Shown: positions 1 to 7,449 of the stretch, one piece after another
How positions within the stretch are numbered: the stretch's first letter is position 1
Layout of the letters: every line of letters starts with the position of its first letter
Assembly (NCBI GenBank): GCA_025127975.1
Contig: JAHLYQ010000025.1
Span: forward strand, 62,001 to 126,000
DNA: 64,000 nucleotides
Direction of reading: 5' to 3'
From: Synechococcus sp. CS-1331
GTDB taxonomy: Bacteria > Cyanobacteriota > Cyanobacteriia > PCC-6307 > Cyanobiaceae
Program-made: the position numbers and the translations under genes
The notes under the pieces: model-generated
Databases searched by the model: none
What the model was told of the DNA's origin: nothing
Seen by the model: only the letters and a program-made list of their open reading frames with translations

Positions 1-2
1 GG

Positions 3-2072
3 CAGCGCTGCCAGGAGGCCCAGGCAGCCCTGGAACAGGCCCAGGGCCACCGGGCTGAGCTGGAATCGGCCATGGAGCAACTGCAGCGAATCGGCGCAAG
101 GCTGCAGGCCATCGACTCGGCGGAAAGGCCCCGGCTGAGGCGAGCCAGCCAACTGGCGGGCCAGCTCCGCCTGCGCCAGGCCCAGATCGGCCCCCTGCAG
201 CAACAATTTGCCCAGCTGGAGCTGGCCCTGGCTGAGCAGCAGGCCCTCCAGCAGCAAGGTCTCAACCTGGAAGCCCAACAGCAAGCCTGGCAGCAGCAGC
301 TGGCCAGCCAGCTGGAGGAGCAAGCCACCCACCAAGCCGGCTGCCGAGCTGGGGAGCTGGCCCTGCTGGAGCTCGATGGCCAGCAGCGGGAGCTGGCTGG
401 GCGGCTTGAGCTGGCCCAGGAACTGCTCGACCTCGCCAGCCTTGAGGAGGAAGCCCGGCAGCTGAACGCTCACCAACAGCAATTCGAGCAACTTCAACGG
501 GATGCCCAGCTGTGCAAGCAGCGTTTGCTGGAGCTGGCACCGATCGATCAGGAAACGGTCCGGGCCCTCAGACAGGCGGAACAACAGCTGGCCCAGGCCC
601 AGGCCCGCAGCCAGGCAATGGCCACCGCCGTTGCCCTGCTCGATGCCGACCAATCGGTGTCGGTAGGGGGCCAGCCACTCCTGCCGGGTGAAACCCTGCA
701 ACTCAGTCGCGCCGCCGAGCTCAGCATCGGCAGCGGCGTGCGGCTGCGAATCAGCCCTGGTGGGGGCAAGGCAAACCTGGAGGCAGCCGAAGCGCTGGAG
801 GCCCGTGCCCAGTCCCTGCTCAACCTGCAGCAGCAGGCAGGGGTCGACAGCAGTGAGGCTGCTGAGCAGATTGCCGGGCAACGCCAGGAGCTGGAGCGGG
901 AACTGGCCCGCCTGCGCCAGGCCGCTGGCGCCATCCCCTGGAGCCGGCTCAGCGAGCAGATCGGCGCCCTCGAACCCCGGCGAGAGCGCCTGCTGCGCCA
1001 TCTCGAGCGCCATCGGCAGCTGCGCCAAGCCATCGCCCAGGAGGAGGGGCTGCCAGACCAGAGGGAAGGCCTGGAAAGCTGGCTGGATGCTCTGCGGCAC
1101 CAGAGCAGCCAGGCAGGCCTGCGCCGCCAGCAGCTAGAAGCTGGGCTGCAAGCAAGGCGCCAACAGCTGGCCGATCGGATCGCCGAGCTCGGCCAACTGG
1201 AAAGGCAGCTGGCCGAGCTCGGCGGCTCCCTGGCCCCATTGAAGCAACGGCAACTGGCCCTAGAAAAGCTCCACGGCACCCAGCCAGCCCTGGCAGCAGA
1301 CCTGGAGCACCGCAGCCAAGAGCTGCAGATCCAGGCGGGCGAGATAGGCGAGCTGAAGAGCTCCCTGGGGGAACTGTTACCGGAAGCCAGCGCCGCCAAC
1401 CAGCCCGATCACGGCAAAGACAACTGGATCGAGGAGCTGATCCAGCAACTCGATGCCGAAAAGGATGGCCTGCTCACCAGCCGCGGCCACAACGAGCAAC
1501 TATGCCTAAGCCTCAGCGTTGAAGATCCTGCCGCAGCGGTTGATCAATGCCTCGCCAGGCTGGAGAGCGCCCAGGGTGAGCGGGAAGCCATCGAACGCCA
1601 GACCCTGGCCCTGCAGATCCTGCAATCGCTATTTCACAGAGCCCGGCAGGAATTCTCCCAGCGCTATCGCGAGCCCTTGGAGGAGGCGATTGGTCCCTAC
1701 CTTGAAGATCTGGGCAGCAGGGATCAACAGGTTCGGCTTGATTTTGATCCGAAGCGCGGCTTTGGCGATTTCGAGCTGCAACAGGGCATCCAGCGCTATG
1801 GCTTTGAGCAGCTCAGTGGGGGCATGCGCGAACAGCTAGCCACGGCCCTGAGGCTGGCCCTGGCCGAGGTGCTGCTGCCTGGATACGACGGGTGCCTGCC
1901 GTTGATCTTTGACGACGCCTTCACCAACAGCGACCCGAGGCGCCTGGGGGGGCTGCATCGCATGCTCGGGCGGGGGCTGGCAAAGGGTGCGCAGATCATC
2001 CTGCTGTCCTGCAATCCGGCGGACTATCAGGAATTCGCAACAAAAAACGGCAGCGTGATCACGCTGCCGTAG
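3..2072 (+). CDS. SMC/SbcC-like ATPase, C-terminal part (5' end outside window)
   Basis: The reading frame is open from the window edge, so the N-terminal Walker A region is missing; 689 residues are visible. Most of the protein is Gln/Glu/Leu/Arg-rich long coiled coil, interrupted near residues 215-260 by a short Gly/Pro-containing globular segment. The C-terminus carries an ABC-type signature LSGGMREQ (about residue 603) and a Walker B LIFDDAF followed by a D-loop-like NSD. This matches the SbcC/YhaN group of chromosome or DNA-repair ATPases, in which the two ends of a long hairpin form one nucleotide-binding head. The last codons form a hairpin that probably serves as terminator for the convergent cyAbrB gene. 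Class is clear; the exact family and DNA substrate are not. Confidence 0.85.
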   Translation, partial: QRCQEAQAALEQAQGHRAELESAMEQLQRIGARLQAIDSAERPRLRRASQLAGQLRLRQAQIGPLQQQFAQLELALAEQQALQQQGLNLEAQQQAWQQQLASQLEEQATHQAGCRAGELALLELDGQQRELAGRLELAQELLDLASLEEEARQLNAHQQQFEQLQRDAQLCKQRLLELAPIDQETVRALRQAEQQLAQAQARSQAMATAVALLDADQSVSVGGQPLLPGETLQLSRAAELSIGSGVRLRISPGGGKANLEAAEALEARAQSLLNLQQQAGVDSSEAAEQIAGQRQELERELARLRQAAGAIPWSRLSEQIGALEPRRERLLRHLERHRQLRQAIAQEEGLPDQREGLESWLDALRHQSSQAGLRRQQLEAGLQARRQQLADRIAELGQLERQLAELGGSLAPLKQRQLALEKLHGTQPALAADLEHRSQELQIQAGEIGELKSSLGELLPEASAANQPDHGKDNWIEELIQQLDAEKDGLLTSRGHNEQLCLSLSVEDPAAAVDQCLARLESAQGEREAIERQTLALQILQSLFHRARQEFSQRYREPLEEAIGPYLEDLGSRDQQVRLDFDPKRGFGDFELQQGIQRYGFEQLSGGMREQLATALRLALAEVLLPGYDGCLPLIFDDAFTNSDPRRLGGLHRMLGRGLAKGAQIILLSCNPADYQEFATKNGSVITLP
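2042..2070 (-). terminator. Rho-independent terminator of cyAbrB, inside the convergent ATPase gene
   Basis: Read on the minus strand, a perfect 10-bp stem (ACGGCAGCGT with ACGCTGCCGT) around a GATC loop at 2047-2070 is followed by six T (2042-2047 on the plus strand are A). It lies 61 bases past the cyAbrB stop and overlaps the last codons and stop of the ATPase gene. Confidence 0.75.
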
Positions 2073-2130
2073 GTGCCGGGCTGCCGGAGCTCAGCCAGGA
2101 TTGGGTGCGGCCCGGGGGCGGGCCGGCAAA

Positions 2131-2496
2131 TCACTCTTCGTCTTCGTCGGCCGAGCCGGCAGGAATCAGGCGGATCTGTTTACGACCCAGCTTGATCTCA
2201 AATTCGTCGCCGGGCTTGAGGTCGAGCAGGGCCGTATAGGCCTTGCCGATCAACAGGTTGCCATTGCCCTGCACCGTGGCCACATAACTCAGCTTGCGCC
2301 CACCCTTGCCGACCTTGCCGGTGCCGCCAAGATCGACGCCCTTGGCTTCGAGCAGGGCCTCGTAGAAGGCCGTGAAATTGAGCCGTTCTCCGCCGTCCTT
2401 CTTATTTGACACATAGCCGCAGGAGCGGACGATCTCCGACTTACCCACATCGCCGAGCTCTTTGACCTTGGCAAGCAGTTCAGATCCAATCAGCAT
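2131..2496 (-). CDS. cyanobacterial AbrB-like transcription regulator (cyAbrB)
   Basis: A 121-residue protein with the typical size and layout of cyanobacterial AbrB-like regulators, in which the AbrB-like DNA-binding part is C-terminal. The second half, around NLLIGKAYTALLDLKPGDEFEIK-like beta segments, fits this fold, and the tail is acidic (DEDEE). Family members adjust carbon/nitrogen metabolism and stress genes in cyanobacteria. It is transcribed alone, ends at a strong terminator, and has a perfect 13-bp inverted repeat 45 bases upstream that could be an operator. Which of the two common cyAbrB paralogues this is cannot be told from the sequence alone. Confidence 0.85.
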   Translation of the reverse strand: MLIGSELLAKVKELGDVGKSEIVRSCGYVSNKKDGGERLNFTAFYEALLEAKGVDLGGTGKVGKGGRKLSYVATVQGNGNLLIGKAYTALLDLKPGDEFEIKLGRKQIRLIPAGSADEDEE

Positions 2497-2540
2497 TGAT
2501 TTAGGGGATTAGGGGAATGAAAGGGCCTGGCCCAGTGATT

Positions 2541-2553
2541 ACATTCAGAATGT
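2541..2553. promoter_or_regulatory. 13-bp inverted repeat upstream of cyAbrB
   Basis: ACATTC-A-GAATGT is a perfect inverted repeat placed between the divergent cyAbrB and GNAT genes, 45 bases from the cyAbrB start and 13 from the GNAT start. Its position suits an operator; no known regulator is assigned. Confidence 0.35.
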
Positions 2554-2565
2554 ACACCATGGCCA

Positions 2566-3093
2566 GTGCTTGCCAACCCATTGAAATCAATTCCTATCCA
2601 GAAGACTCCCCCCTGCCTACGTGTGCTGGTTGAAAGCGATCTAGATCAGCTCAAAGAGGTGTATCGCGATGCCGTGATCACCCAGGCCAAGCCGCTTTAC
2701 AGCTCCGCCCAGATTGGGGCCTGGTCAAACCATGCCCACCGGAGTGATGTTCTGGCCAAGGCACTTATCAGGGGGTATGGCCTGGCCAGCTGTAACACTA
2801 CTGATGCTGCGGTTGTGGAAGCCTTTGGCCTGCTCGATCCAATCGAACGGCTCTCCCTGCTCTACTGCCGTGGCCGCTCCTGCCGCCAGGGCCGGAGCCG
2901 GGCAATCCTTGTAGGCCTGGAAAACCATGCCTGGCAACAGGGCTGCCGGCGGTGGCACACCGAAGCGAGTCAATTGTCGAAGCCGCTGCTGCTGCGGATG
3001 GGCTGGCAGATCGACCACGAAGAAAGGGTGATCTTTGCGGGCGAGGCCTTCCTTCGATGGCGGATGATCAAATCCTTAAACCAGCCCATCTGA
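2566..3093 (+). CDS. GNAT-family acetyltransferase-like protein
   Basis: A 175-residue protein whose N-terminal part LRVLVESDLDQLKEVYRDAV looks like the first strand and helix of the GNAT fold. The middle, with a glycine/arginine-rich CRGRSCRQGRSRAILVGLE stretch, resembles the acetyl-CoA pyrophosphate-binding loop (Q/R-x-x-G-x-G/A), and the HTEAS...LLLRMGW part resembles the last strands. The start chosen is GTG at 2566, because the nearby ATG at 2559 is in another frame that stops soon. Substrate unknown. The following gene begins 32 bases downstream with a good ribosome-binding site. Confidence 0.6.
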   Translation: MLANPLKSIPIQKTPPCLRVLVESDLDQLKEVYRDAVITQAKPLYSSAQIGAWSNHAHRSDVLAKALIRGYGLASCNTTDAAVVEAFGLLDPIERLSLLYCRGRSCRQGRSRAILVGLENHAWQQGCRRWHTEASQLSKPLLLRMGWQIDHEERVIFAGEAFLRWRMIKSLNQPI

Positions 3094-3125
3094 GGGCTGG
3101 GCAACCCAAAGGTGGAGGAAGACAG

Positions 3126-3656
3126 GTGGCTGAAGCCCAGCTGCAGCAATTTCTCGAAAAGGTGCGCCAGCTAAATGGCTTCATCGATCTCAGCGAGATC
3201 GACCCAGGCCTTCGCCAGGAGTTGACGGACTGCAGCACCCACCAAGCGGTGGTGGCCCTGGCCCGCAGCCGGGGCTTTGAGATCGGCCGGCGCTGGGGGG
3301 AAAAGACGCCTGCCACCCCCGACCCTTCCAACCTGCTCAGCCAGGCCTGCCCGGCCGCTGGAGAAGAGCGCAGCGAAGTGCTTCTCCAGCTGCCCAGTTG
3401 GCGCCTGGAGCGGATCCACTCCTGCCAGGCGAGCAGCCCACCGGACTTTTGGTATGACCAGGCGGAACACGAATGGGTGGTGCTGCTCCAGGGCAGCGCC
3501 CAGATCCAGCTTGAAGGGGAGGATCGGCCGCGGCAGCTATGCCAGGGCGACAGCCTGCTGATATCGGCCCACCGCCGTCACCAGTTGGTTGCTACGGATC
3601 CCGATCCCGGATCCATCTGGCTGGCCCTGTTCTGGCACCAGGCTTGCGAAGGTTGA
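3126..3656 (+). CDS. Nif11-domain / cupin fusion protein
   Basis: GTG start at 3126, preceded by GGAGG at 3114-3118; longer in-frame starts would overlap the GNAT gene and lack this site. The 176-residue product begins with a Nif11 domain (residues 1-60: AEAQLQQFLEKVRQ ... VVALARSRGFEIG), followed by a small cupin barrel (about 85-175) with the DFWYDQAEHEWVVLLQGSAQ and GDSLLISAHRRHQL motifs; His and Glu are placed as possible metal ligands. Nif11 domains occur both as RiPP leader regions and as unexplained small proteins; a cupin instead of a core peptide points to a non-RiPP role here. Its last 65 bases overlap the convergent psiE-like gene. Confidence 0.75.
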   Translation: MAEAQLQQFLEKVRQLNGFIDLSEIDPGLRQELTDCSTHQAVVALARSRGFEIGRRWGEKTPATPDPSNLLSQACPAAGEERSEVLLQLPSWRLERIHSCQASSPPDFWYDQAEHEWVVLLQGSAQIQLEGEDRPRQLCQGDSLLISAHRRHQLVATDPDPGSIWLALFWHQACEG

Positions 3657-4083
3657 CGCTGCGCATCAACCAGAAGGCAGCGGCCAGGGCCAGCACGGCA
3701 ATGCCAAGACCAGCCAGAAGCTGGGGCTTGTTCTCGGAACCAGGGGGCAGCACGATCACCTTCCTCGCCACCGCTGTCATGGCGGTGAGTAAGACCAGTT
3801 CGATCTGCACCACGTGGCGGCGCAGGTAGGAGATGATGTTTTGCAGCACCTCCCCGGCGATCAAGAGGGTGAGCAGATCGCCCAAAACCAGGTTGAGCTT
3901 GCTGGCGAGCCAAGGGGTACCTGGCTGGCTGAGGGCCAGGATCACTGTGCCGATCAGCTGAATGGTGGAGGCCACCATCACCACCAGCAGCACCAGACCA
4001 AGCACCTTGGCCAGGGCCTGCTCACTGCGGTCCACCAAGTTGAGGTAGTTGTTGTCCTCAAACAAGCGACGCAGCCTGGTCAT
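3592..4083 (-). CDS. PsiE-family membrane protein
   Basis: A 163-residue inner-membrane protein with about four transmembrane segments (LGLVLLVVMVASTIQLIG, LNLVLGDLLTLLIAGEVLQ, a segment at VQIELVLLTAMTAVARKVIV, and LLAGLGIAVLALAAAFWLM). The order and the conserved LLTLLIAGEVLQNIISYLRR...ELVLLTAMTAVARK-like region match the phosphate-starvation-inducible PsiE family (DUF2495-type). Function in the family is not established; expression under phosphate limitation is known for E. coli PsiE. The 3' end overlaps the Nif11-cupin gene on the other strand by 65 bases. Confidence 0.8.
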   Translation of the reverse strand: MTRLRRLFEDNNYLNLVDRSEQALAKVLGLVLLVVMVASTIQLIGTVILALSQPGTPWLASKLNLVLGDLLTLLIAGEVLQNIISYLRRHVVQIELVLLTAMTAVARKVIVLPPGSENKPQLLAGLGIAVLALAAAFWLMRSVNLRKPGARTGPARWIRDRDP

Positions 4084-4119
4084 AAATGGGTGAATTAATT
4101 TTGTGAATCGTTTTGTGAA

Positions 4120-4380
4120 TTAATTTTTGAACTGTTCATAGATCGGTTTTGCCTGGGTATCGCTGGGGGAATTTTCCAGCTGGGTATCGCAGGTGATCGA
4201 TCCATCCGGCCCGGTGACGCAGTTTTTGGCCCTCACCTTGGTGGAGGGGCCCACGGAACTGCCCGGGCCCACCAGAAAACTCTCAGCCTGGGCGAGGGCA
4301 CGAGTACCGCCAACCATCCCCAGCAGGGCAATGACAGCCGTGAGGATCAGGTTCTGGCAGAGAGAGCCAATGGGAGGCAT
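4120..4380 (-). CDS. small exported protein of unknown function
   Basis: An 86-residue product starting at ATG 4380: a hydrophobic segment (LILTAVIALLGMVGG) and a cleavage-like TRALAQA are followed by a short mature part with two cysteines (KNCVTGPDGSITCDTQLEN) that could form a disulfide. A much longer frame exists upstream, but it overlaps the next gene and has no coding character. It is the last gene of a minus-strand group with the 110-residue protein and the YkvA-type protein. I do not recognise a family. Confidence 0.55.
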   Translation of the reverse strand: MPPIGSLCQNLILTAVIALLGMVGGTRALAQAESFLVGPGSSVGPSTKVRAKNCVTGPDGSITCDTQLENSPSDTQAKPIYEQFKN

Positions 4381-4420
4381 CGCGGGATCGGGGCTGGCTG
4401 ATTCAGTCTGGCGGGAAAGC

Positions 4421-4753
4421 TCAGGATTGTTGGTCTTGACGTATCTCCTGCAACAGCAGATCCAGCTGCCCCAGGGAAGCCTCCAGGCCCGGCAGCCCAT
4501 CGGCATCCGACTCAAGGGCCCCATCCTCGCTCTGCCAGAGATCTTCAATAGCGCAAAGCTGTTCGGCCAGGCCCGCCAGCCCCAAACGGCCGTAGGTGCG
4601 TTGCAGCACATCGAGCAGCACGGGCATGCGTATCGAGCTGGCATGGAGCGCCCGGCGCAGGTCTGCCTGGGTGCGCCCGGTGTGTCGCAGCCAATCCTTG
4701 AGGAACCCCTGCAGATCCTCAAGCTGGTCGCCGGTGAGGGTGGCCTGAGCCAT
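4421..4753 (-). CDS. conserved cyanobacterial-type small protein, unknown function
   Basis: A 110-residue soluble, helical and acidic protein (LTGDQLEDLQGFLKDWLRHTGRTQADLRRAL ...). The N-terminal part, with TGRTQADLRRALHASSIRMPVLLDVL, resembles a helix-turn-helix-like small domain, but I cannot assign a family. Its ATG overlaps the stop of the upstream YkvA-type gene (TGATG), so the two are very likely co-translated. Confidence 0.6.
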   Translation of the reverse strand: MAQATLTGDQLEDLQGFLKDWLRHTGRTQADLRRALHASSIRMPVLLDVLQRTYGRLGLAGLAEQLCAIEDLWQSEDGALESDADGLPGLEASLGQLDLLLQEIRQDQQS

Positions 4754-5130
4754 CAGCGATTCATGGGGAACCAGCGGTCCAACCTGCGCTGGGCTCGCAT
4801 CCTGACAGCCGGAGTGCGGTGTCTGGTGCAGAGCCCAAGCAGGGCCGTCACTGCCACCAGATCGTCACTGAAGCCCGCAACAGGGATGAAATCGGGAATC
4901 AGATCCAGGGGCACCAGCAGGTAGGTGAGGGCCGCCAGGACCGTGAACTTGGCCGTCACAGGGGTGTCGGGGTCGAGCAGAAGCTCCAGACATTCCAGCG
5001 CCGGGCGGGCCATGGTGCGACCGGCACGGCGCAGCAATTTCAGCAGCAACGCCTCATCCACCACGGTGCTGTCGAGCACCTGGGCGTCTACGGATTCGCT
5101 CATGGCCAGCACGGCAACCAACAGCGCCAT
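4753..5130 (-). CDS. YkvA / DUF1232-family membrane-associated protein
   Basis: A 125-residue protein with the DUF1232 core at about residues 60-95: AKFTVLAALTYLLVPLDLIPDFIP followed by GFSDDLVAV. The pattern hydrophobic helix - PLDLIPD - G(F/Y)xDDL is characteristic of the YkvA family, whose role is unknown. Start is ATG 5130; a second ATG at 5103 (MSESVDAQ) would remove a short hydrophobic leader and is equally possible. It lies 18 bases downstream of the sigma-factor stop, so read-through from that gene is possible. Confidence 0.8.
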   Translation of the reverse strand: MALLVAVLAMSESVDAQVLDSTVVDEALLLKLLRRAGRTMARPALECLELLLDPDTPVTAKFTVLAALTYLLVPLDLIPDFIPVAGFSDDLVAVTALLGLCTRHRTPAVRMRAQRRLDRWFPMNR

Positions 5131-5148
5131 TCAAAGCCCAAGCGGGAG

Positions 5149-6072
5149 CTAGTCGACCTCCACCAACCCACTCTCAATGCCGGTTTTCCGCAACTTAGCC
5201 AGGGCCCGTTGCACCACCTGGCGGCAATACTCACGGCTGCAATCCAGTTGCCGCGCCACTTCGGCCAGGGTGCGCCACCCATGGCTGCTGTCGAGGCCGA
5301 AGCGCAGCATCACCACGGTGCGCTCCTTGGCGGTGAGGTTGGCCCGGTCCAGCAGGGTCCACACCATGGCAGTGCGCTCAGCCAACTCCGCCCGCTCCAT
5401 CGGTGCCAACTCCGGGCTGGGCAGCACATCCACCAATTCGGAGGGATCGGATTTCGACTTCACCACACCCTGCAAGCTGACGGTGATGCTGCGCAGTTCA
5501 CAGCCGAGCAGGTCCTCCACCTCCTGAAGCGGCAGATCCATCACCTGGGCGAGATGGGCTGGCCCGGGAGCCGCGCCGTTTGCCTGGAGGTAGCGAGCTT
5601 TGGCAGCGCGGAGCTTGGTGAGCTTTTCGTTCACATTCACCGGGATGCGAATCGTGCGGCTCTGGGTAGACAAGGCCCGATTCAGACCCTGACGAATCCA
5701 CCAGTAGGCGTAGGTGCTGAACCGGTGGCCCCGGGTGGGGTCGTATTTCTCAACGGCACGGGTCAGGCCCAGGGTGCCTTCCTGGATCAGATCCAGCAGA
5801 TCGAGGCCCTTGTTCTGGTAGCGCTTGGCCAAATTCACCACCAGCCGCAAGTTGGCGGTGATCATCTGATTTTTGGCCCGCTCACCGGTCTTGAGGGTCC
5901 TGCGTTCGAGGTCGTCAAAGGCACAGGCAGGGCCACTGCCGCCGGCTTCGCGGCAACGCTCCTGCAGCTGGGCCATGGCCTGCACCCGGCGACCCAGAGT
6001 CAGCTCCTGCTCCGGGGTGAGCAATTGATGTCGGCCAATTTCACCGAGAAAGGCGCTCAGGGAACTCGCCAT
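5149..6072 (-). CDS. group 2 RNA polymerase sigma-70 factor
   Basis: A 307-residue sigma factor lacking region 1.1, as expected for non-essential group 2 factors. Visible regions: 1.2 (FLGEIGRHQLLTPEQELTLG), 2.1-2.4 (NLRLVVNLAKRYQNKGLDL, DLIQEGTLGLTRAVEKYD, FSTYAYWWIRQGLNRAL), region 3, and 4.2 with helix-turn-helix (TLAEVARQLDCSREYCRQV). Region 2.4 is of RpoD type, so it should recognise standard -10 elements. The ATG at 6072 was preferred to one at 6120 because region 1.2 begins a few residues later. Such factors redirect transcription during stress or light/dark changes; no anti-sigma gene is adjacent. Confidence 0.9.
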   Translation of the reverse strand: MASSLSAFLGEIGRHQLLTPEQELTLGRRVQAMAQLQERCREAGGSGPACAFDDLERRTLKTGERAKNQMITANLRLVVNLAKRYQNKGLDLLDLIQEGTLGLTRAVEKYDPTRGHRFSTYAYWWIRQGLNRALSTQSRTIRIPVNVNEKLTKLRAAKARYLQANGAAPGPAHLAQVMDLPLQEVEDLLGCELRSITVSLQGVVKSKSDPSELVDVLPSPELAPMERAELAERTAMVWTLLDRANLTAKERTVVMLRFGLDSSHGWRTLAEVARQLDCSREYCRQVVQRALAKLRKTGIESGLVEVD

Positions 6073-6158
6073 GGTTGACCGATGCGGTGATTTGAAGCTA
6101 GGGGCAATCCGCAGCCGCAATCAAACCAGCAGAAAAGCTTCCAACTTGCCGGGCTCAG

Positions 6159-6171
6159 CTAACACGGTTAG
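6159..6171. promoter_or_regulatory. inverted repeat CTAAC-N3-GTTAG between divergent genes
   Basis: A perfect 5-bp inverted repeat with a further GTTAG copy directly after it lies between the sigma-factor gene and the DUF2214 gene, where divergent promoters are expected. Short, so possibly chance. Confidence 0.25.
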
Positions 6172-6201
6172 TTAGCGTTGGGGGCCGTTGCCCGATCCAG
6201 C

Positions 6202-6693
6202 ATGTCTGGCCTAGCCGCCATTCCCCCTGAGGTGCTTTCCAGGGCCGGGGTGGCCTACGTGCACTACGTGAGCTTCATGCTCTGCTTCGGGGCCCTGGTG
6301 CTGGAGCGGCGGCTGATCAAGGCGAATCCCAGCAAGGCCGATGCCACCTTGATGGTGATCACCGATGTGGTGTACGGCCTGGCCGCCCTGGCCCTGCTGG
6401 TGAGCGGGATTTTACGGGTGCTCTACTTCGGTCAGGGCAGCGATTTTTATACGGAGAATCCACTCTTCTGGTGGAAAGTAGGTATCTACCTCGGGGTGGG
6501 CGCCCTGTCGTTGTACCCCACCGTCACCTACATCCTCTGGGCCATTCCGCTGCGCAAGGGTGAACTGCCCCAGGTGAGCGAAGCCCTGGCGGGCCGTCTG
6601 GCCTGGATCCTCAACATCGAGCTGGTGGGCTTTGCCCTAGTGCCCCTGCTGGCCACCCTGATGGCCCGCGGTGTGGGACTTCCGGCCAGCTGA
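6202..6693 (+). CDS. DUF2214-family membrane protein
   Basis: A 163-residue protein with four transmembrane helices (VAYVHYVSFMLCFGALVLE, TDVVYGLAALALLVSGILRVLYF, FWWKVGIYLGVGALSLYPTV, LAWILNIELVGFALVPLLATLMARG). The pattern H-Y...E-R...D-x-x-Y-G...R-x-x-x-F/Y-G-x-G...K is that of DUF2214, a small integral membrane family common in cyanobacteria and proteobacteria whose function is unknown; conserved His/Arg suggest a redox or proton-linked role, which is inference. ATG 6202 is preferred over a TTG at 6178. The next gene overlaps or abuts it. Confidence 0.8.
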   Translation: MSGLAAIPPEVLSRAGVAYVHYVSFMLCFGALVLERRLIKANPSKADATLMVITDVVYGLAALALLVSGILRVLYFGQGSDFYTENPLFWWKVGIYLGVGALSLYPTVTYILWAIPLRKGELPQVSEALAGRLAWILNIELVGFALVPLLATLMARGVGLPAS

Positions 6694-6700
6694 GGGGGGA

Positions 6701-7360
6701 GTGGTTCGGATCTGGGGCGCCATTTTCCTGGTGGCCAGCCTTTGGCTGCTGCCAGCACCTGCGGCAGCCGAGCAAGGCAAGGGAGTCGCTGGTGACTATC
6801 GCCACCGGCTCCAGCCCACCCCCCATGGCTGGCCGCGGCGGCGCCAGTGGTGCGTCTGGATCGAGCCCGTTGCCGCAACCGGCCCCGCAGCCCGCTGGGA
6901 TCAGGCCTGGCTCAAAGCCGTGGAAGCCGCCCTGGCCAGCTGGGCGGAACTCGTGGCCATCACCCGGGCTGGGAGCCCTGAACAGGCCCAGGTGAAGCTG
7001 CTGCGGCGCCGACCACCCCTGCAGCGGGGCCGGGCCAGCCATGGCCGCGCCGAACTGGAACTGGCTTCCGTACAACGGGGCGGCGAAACCCTGCTCGAGC
7101 CCCTGGTGCGGGTGAGCATCAGCCCTGGCCAGCGGGCTGAGGCAATCCAGGCCACAGCCCTCCACGAGCTGGGCCATGCGTTTGGCCTCTGGGGCCACAG
7201 CGACCAGCCCCACGACGCCATGGCGGCGGTGCCGGGGCCGTCGCCGATCCTGGCCCTCACGGGCCGGGATCGGGCCACCTTTCTGTGGCTTCAACAGCAG
7301 CCTGGGCTAGGGGGCCAGGAAGGCACTGCCGATCCAGGTCAGGCCCCTTGTGGCCCATAA
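6701..7360 (+). CDS. exported metzincin-like zinc protease (matrixin type)
   Basis: About 219 residues; starts with a signal peptide (VRIWGAIFLVASLWLLPAPAAAEQ) and carries the extended zinc motif HELGHAFGLWGHS near residue 160, with three His ligands and the catalytic Glu, followed by a Met-containing segment (DAMAAVPG) that could be the Met-turn. This is the metzincin/matrixin signature. The start is uncertain: GTG 6701, just after the DUF2214 stop, or GTG 6671 overlapping it. The substrate is unknown; picocyanobacterial homologues are usually annotated as predicted Zn-dependent proteases. Probably co-transcribed with the DUF2214 gene. Confidence 0.8.
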   Translation: MVRIWGAIFLVASLWLLPAPAAAEQGKGVAGDYRHRLQPTPHGWPRRRQWCVWIEPVAATGPAARWDQAWLKAVEAALASWAELVAITRAGSPEQAQVKLLRRRPPLQRGRASHGRAELELASVQRGGETLLEPLVRVSISPGQRAEAIQATALHELGHAFGLWGHSDQPHDAMAAVPGPSPILALTGRDRATFLWLQQQPGLGGQEGTADPGQAPCGP

Positions 7361-7449
7361 CGTTGTTTGTCGTTCAGGGAGCCCTCCCGCACAACCGGCG
7401 GCCAGTTCGCATACGTTTCCCAGTCCCCAGATCTCCCTATCGCTAGCCA

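Noticed and set aside
4819..6078. A 419-codon open frame on the plus strand
   Set aside because: Antisense to the sigma factor and YkvA-type genes; composition is that of a shadow frame (His/Gln/Gly-rich) with no domain.
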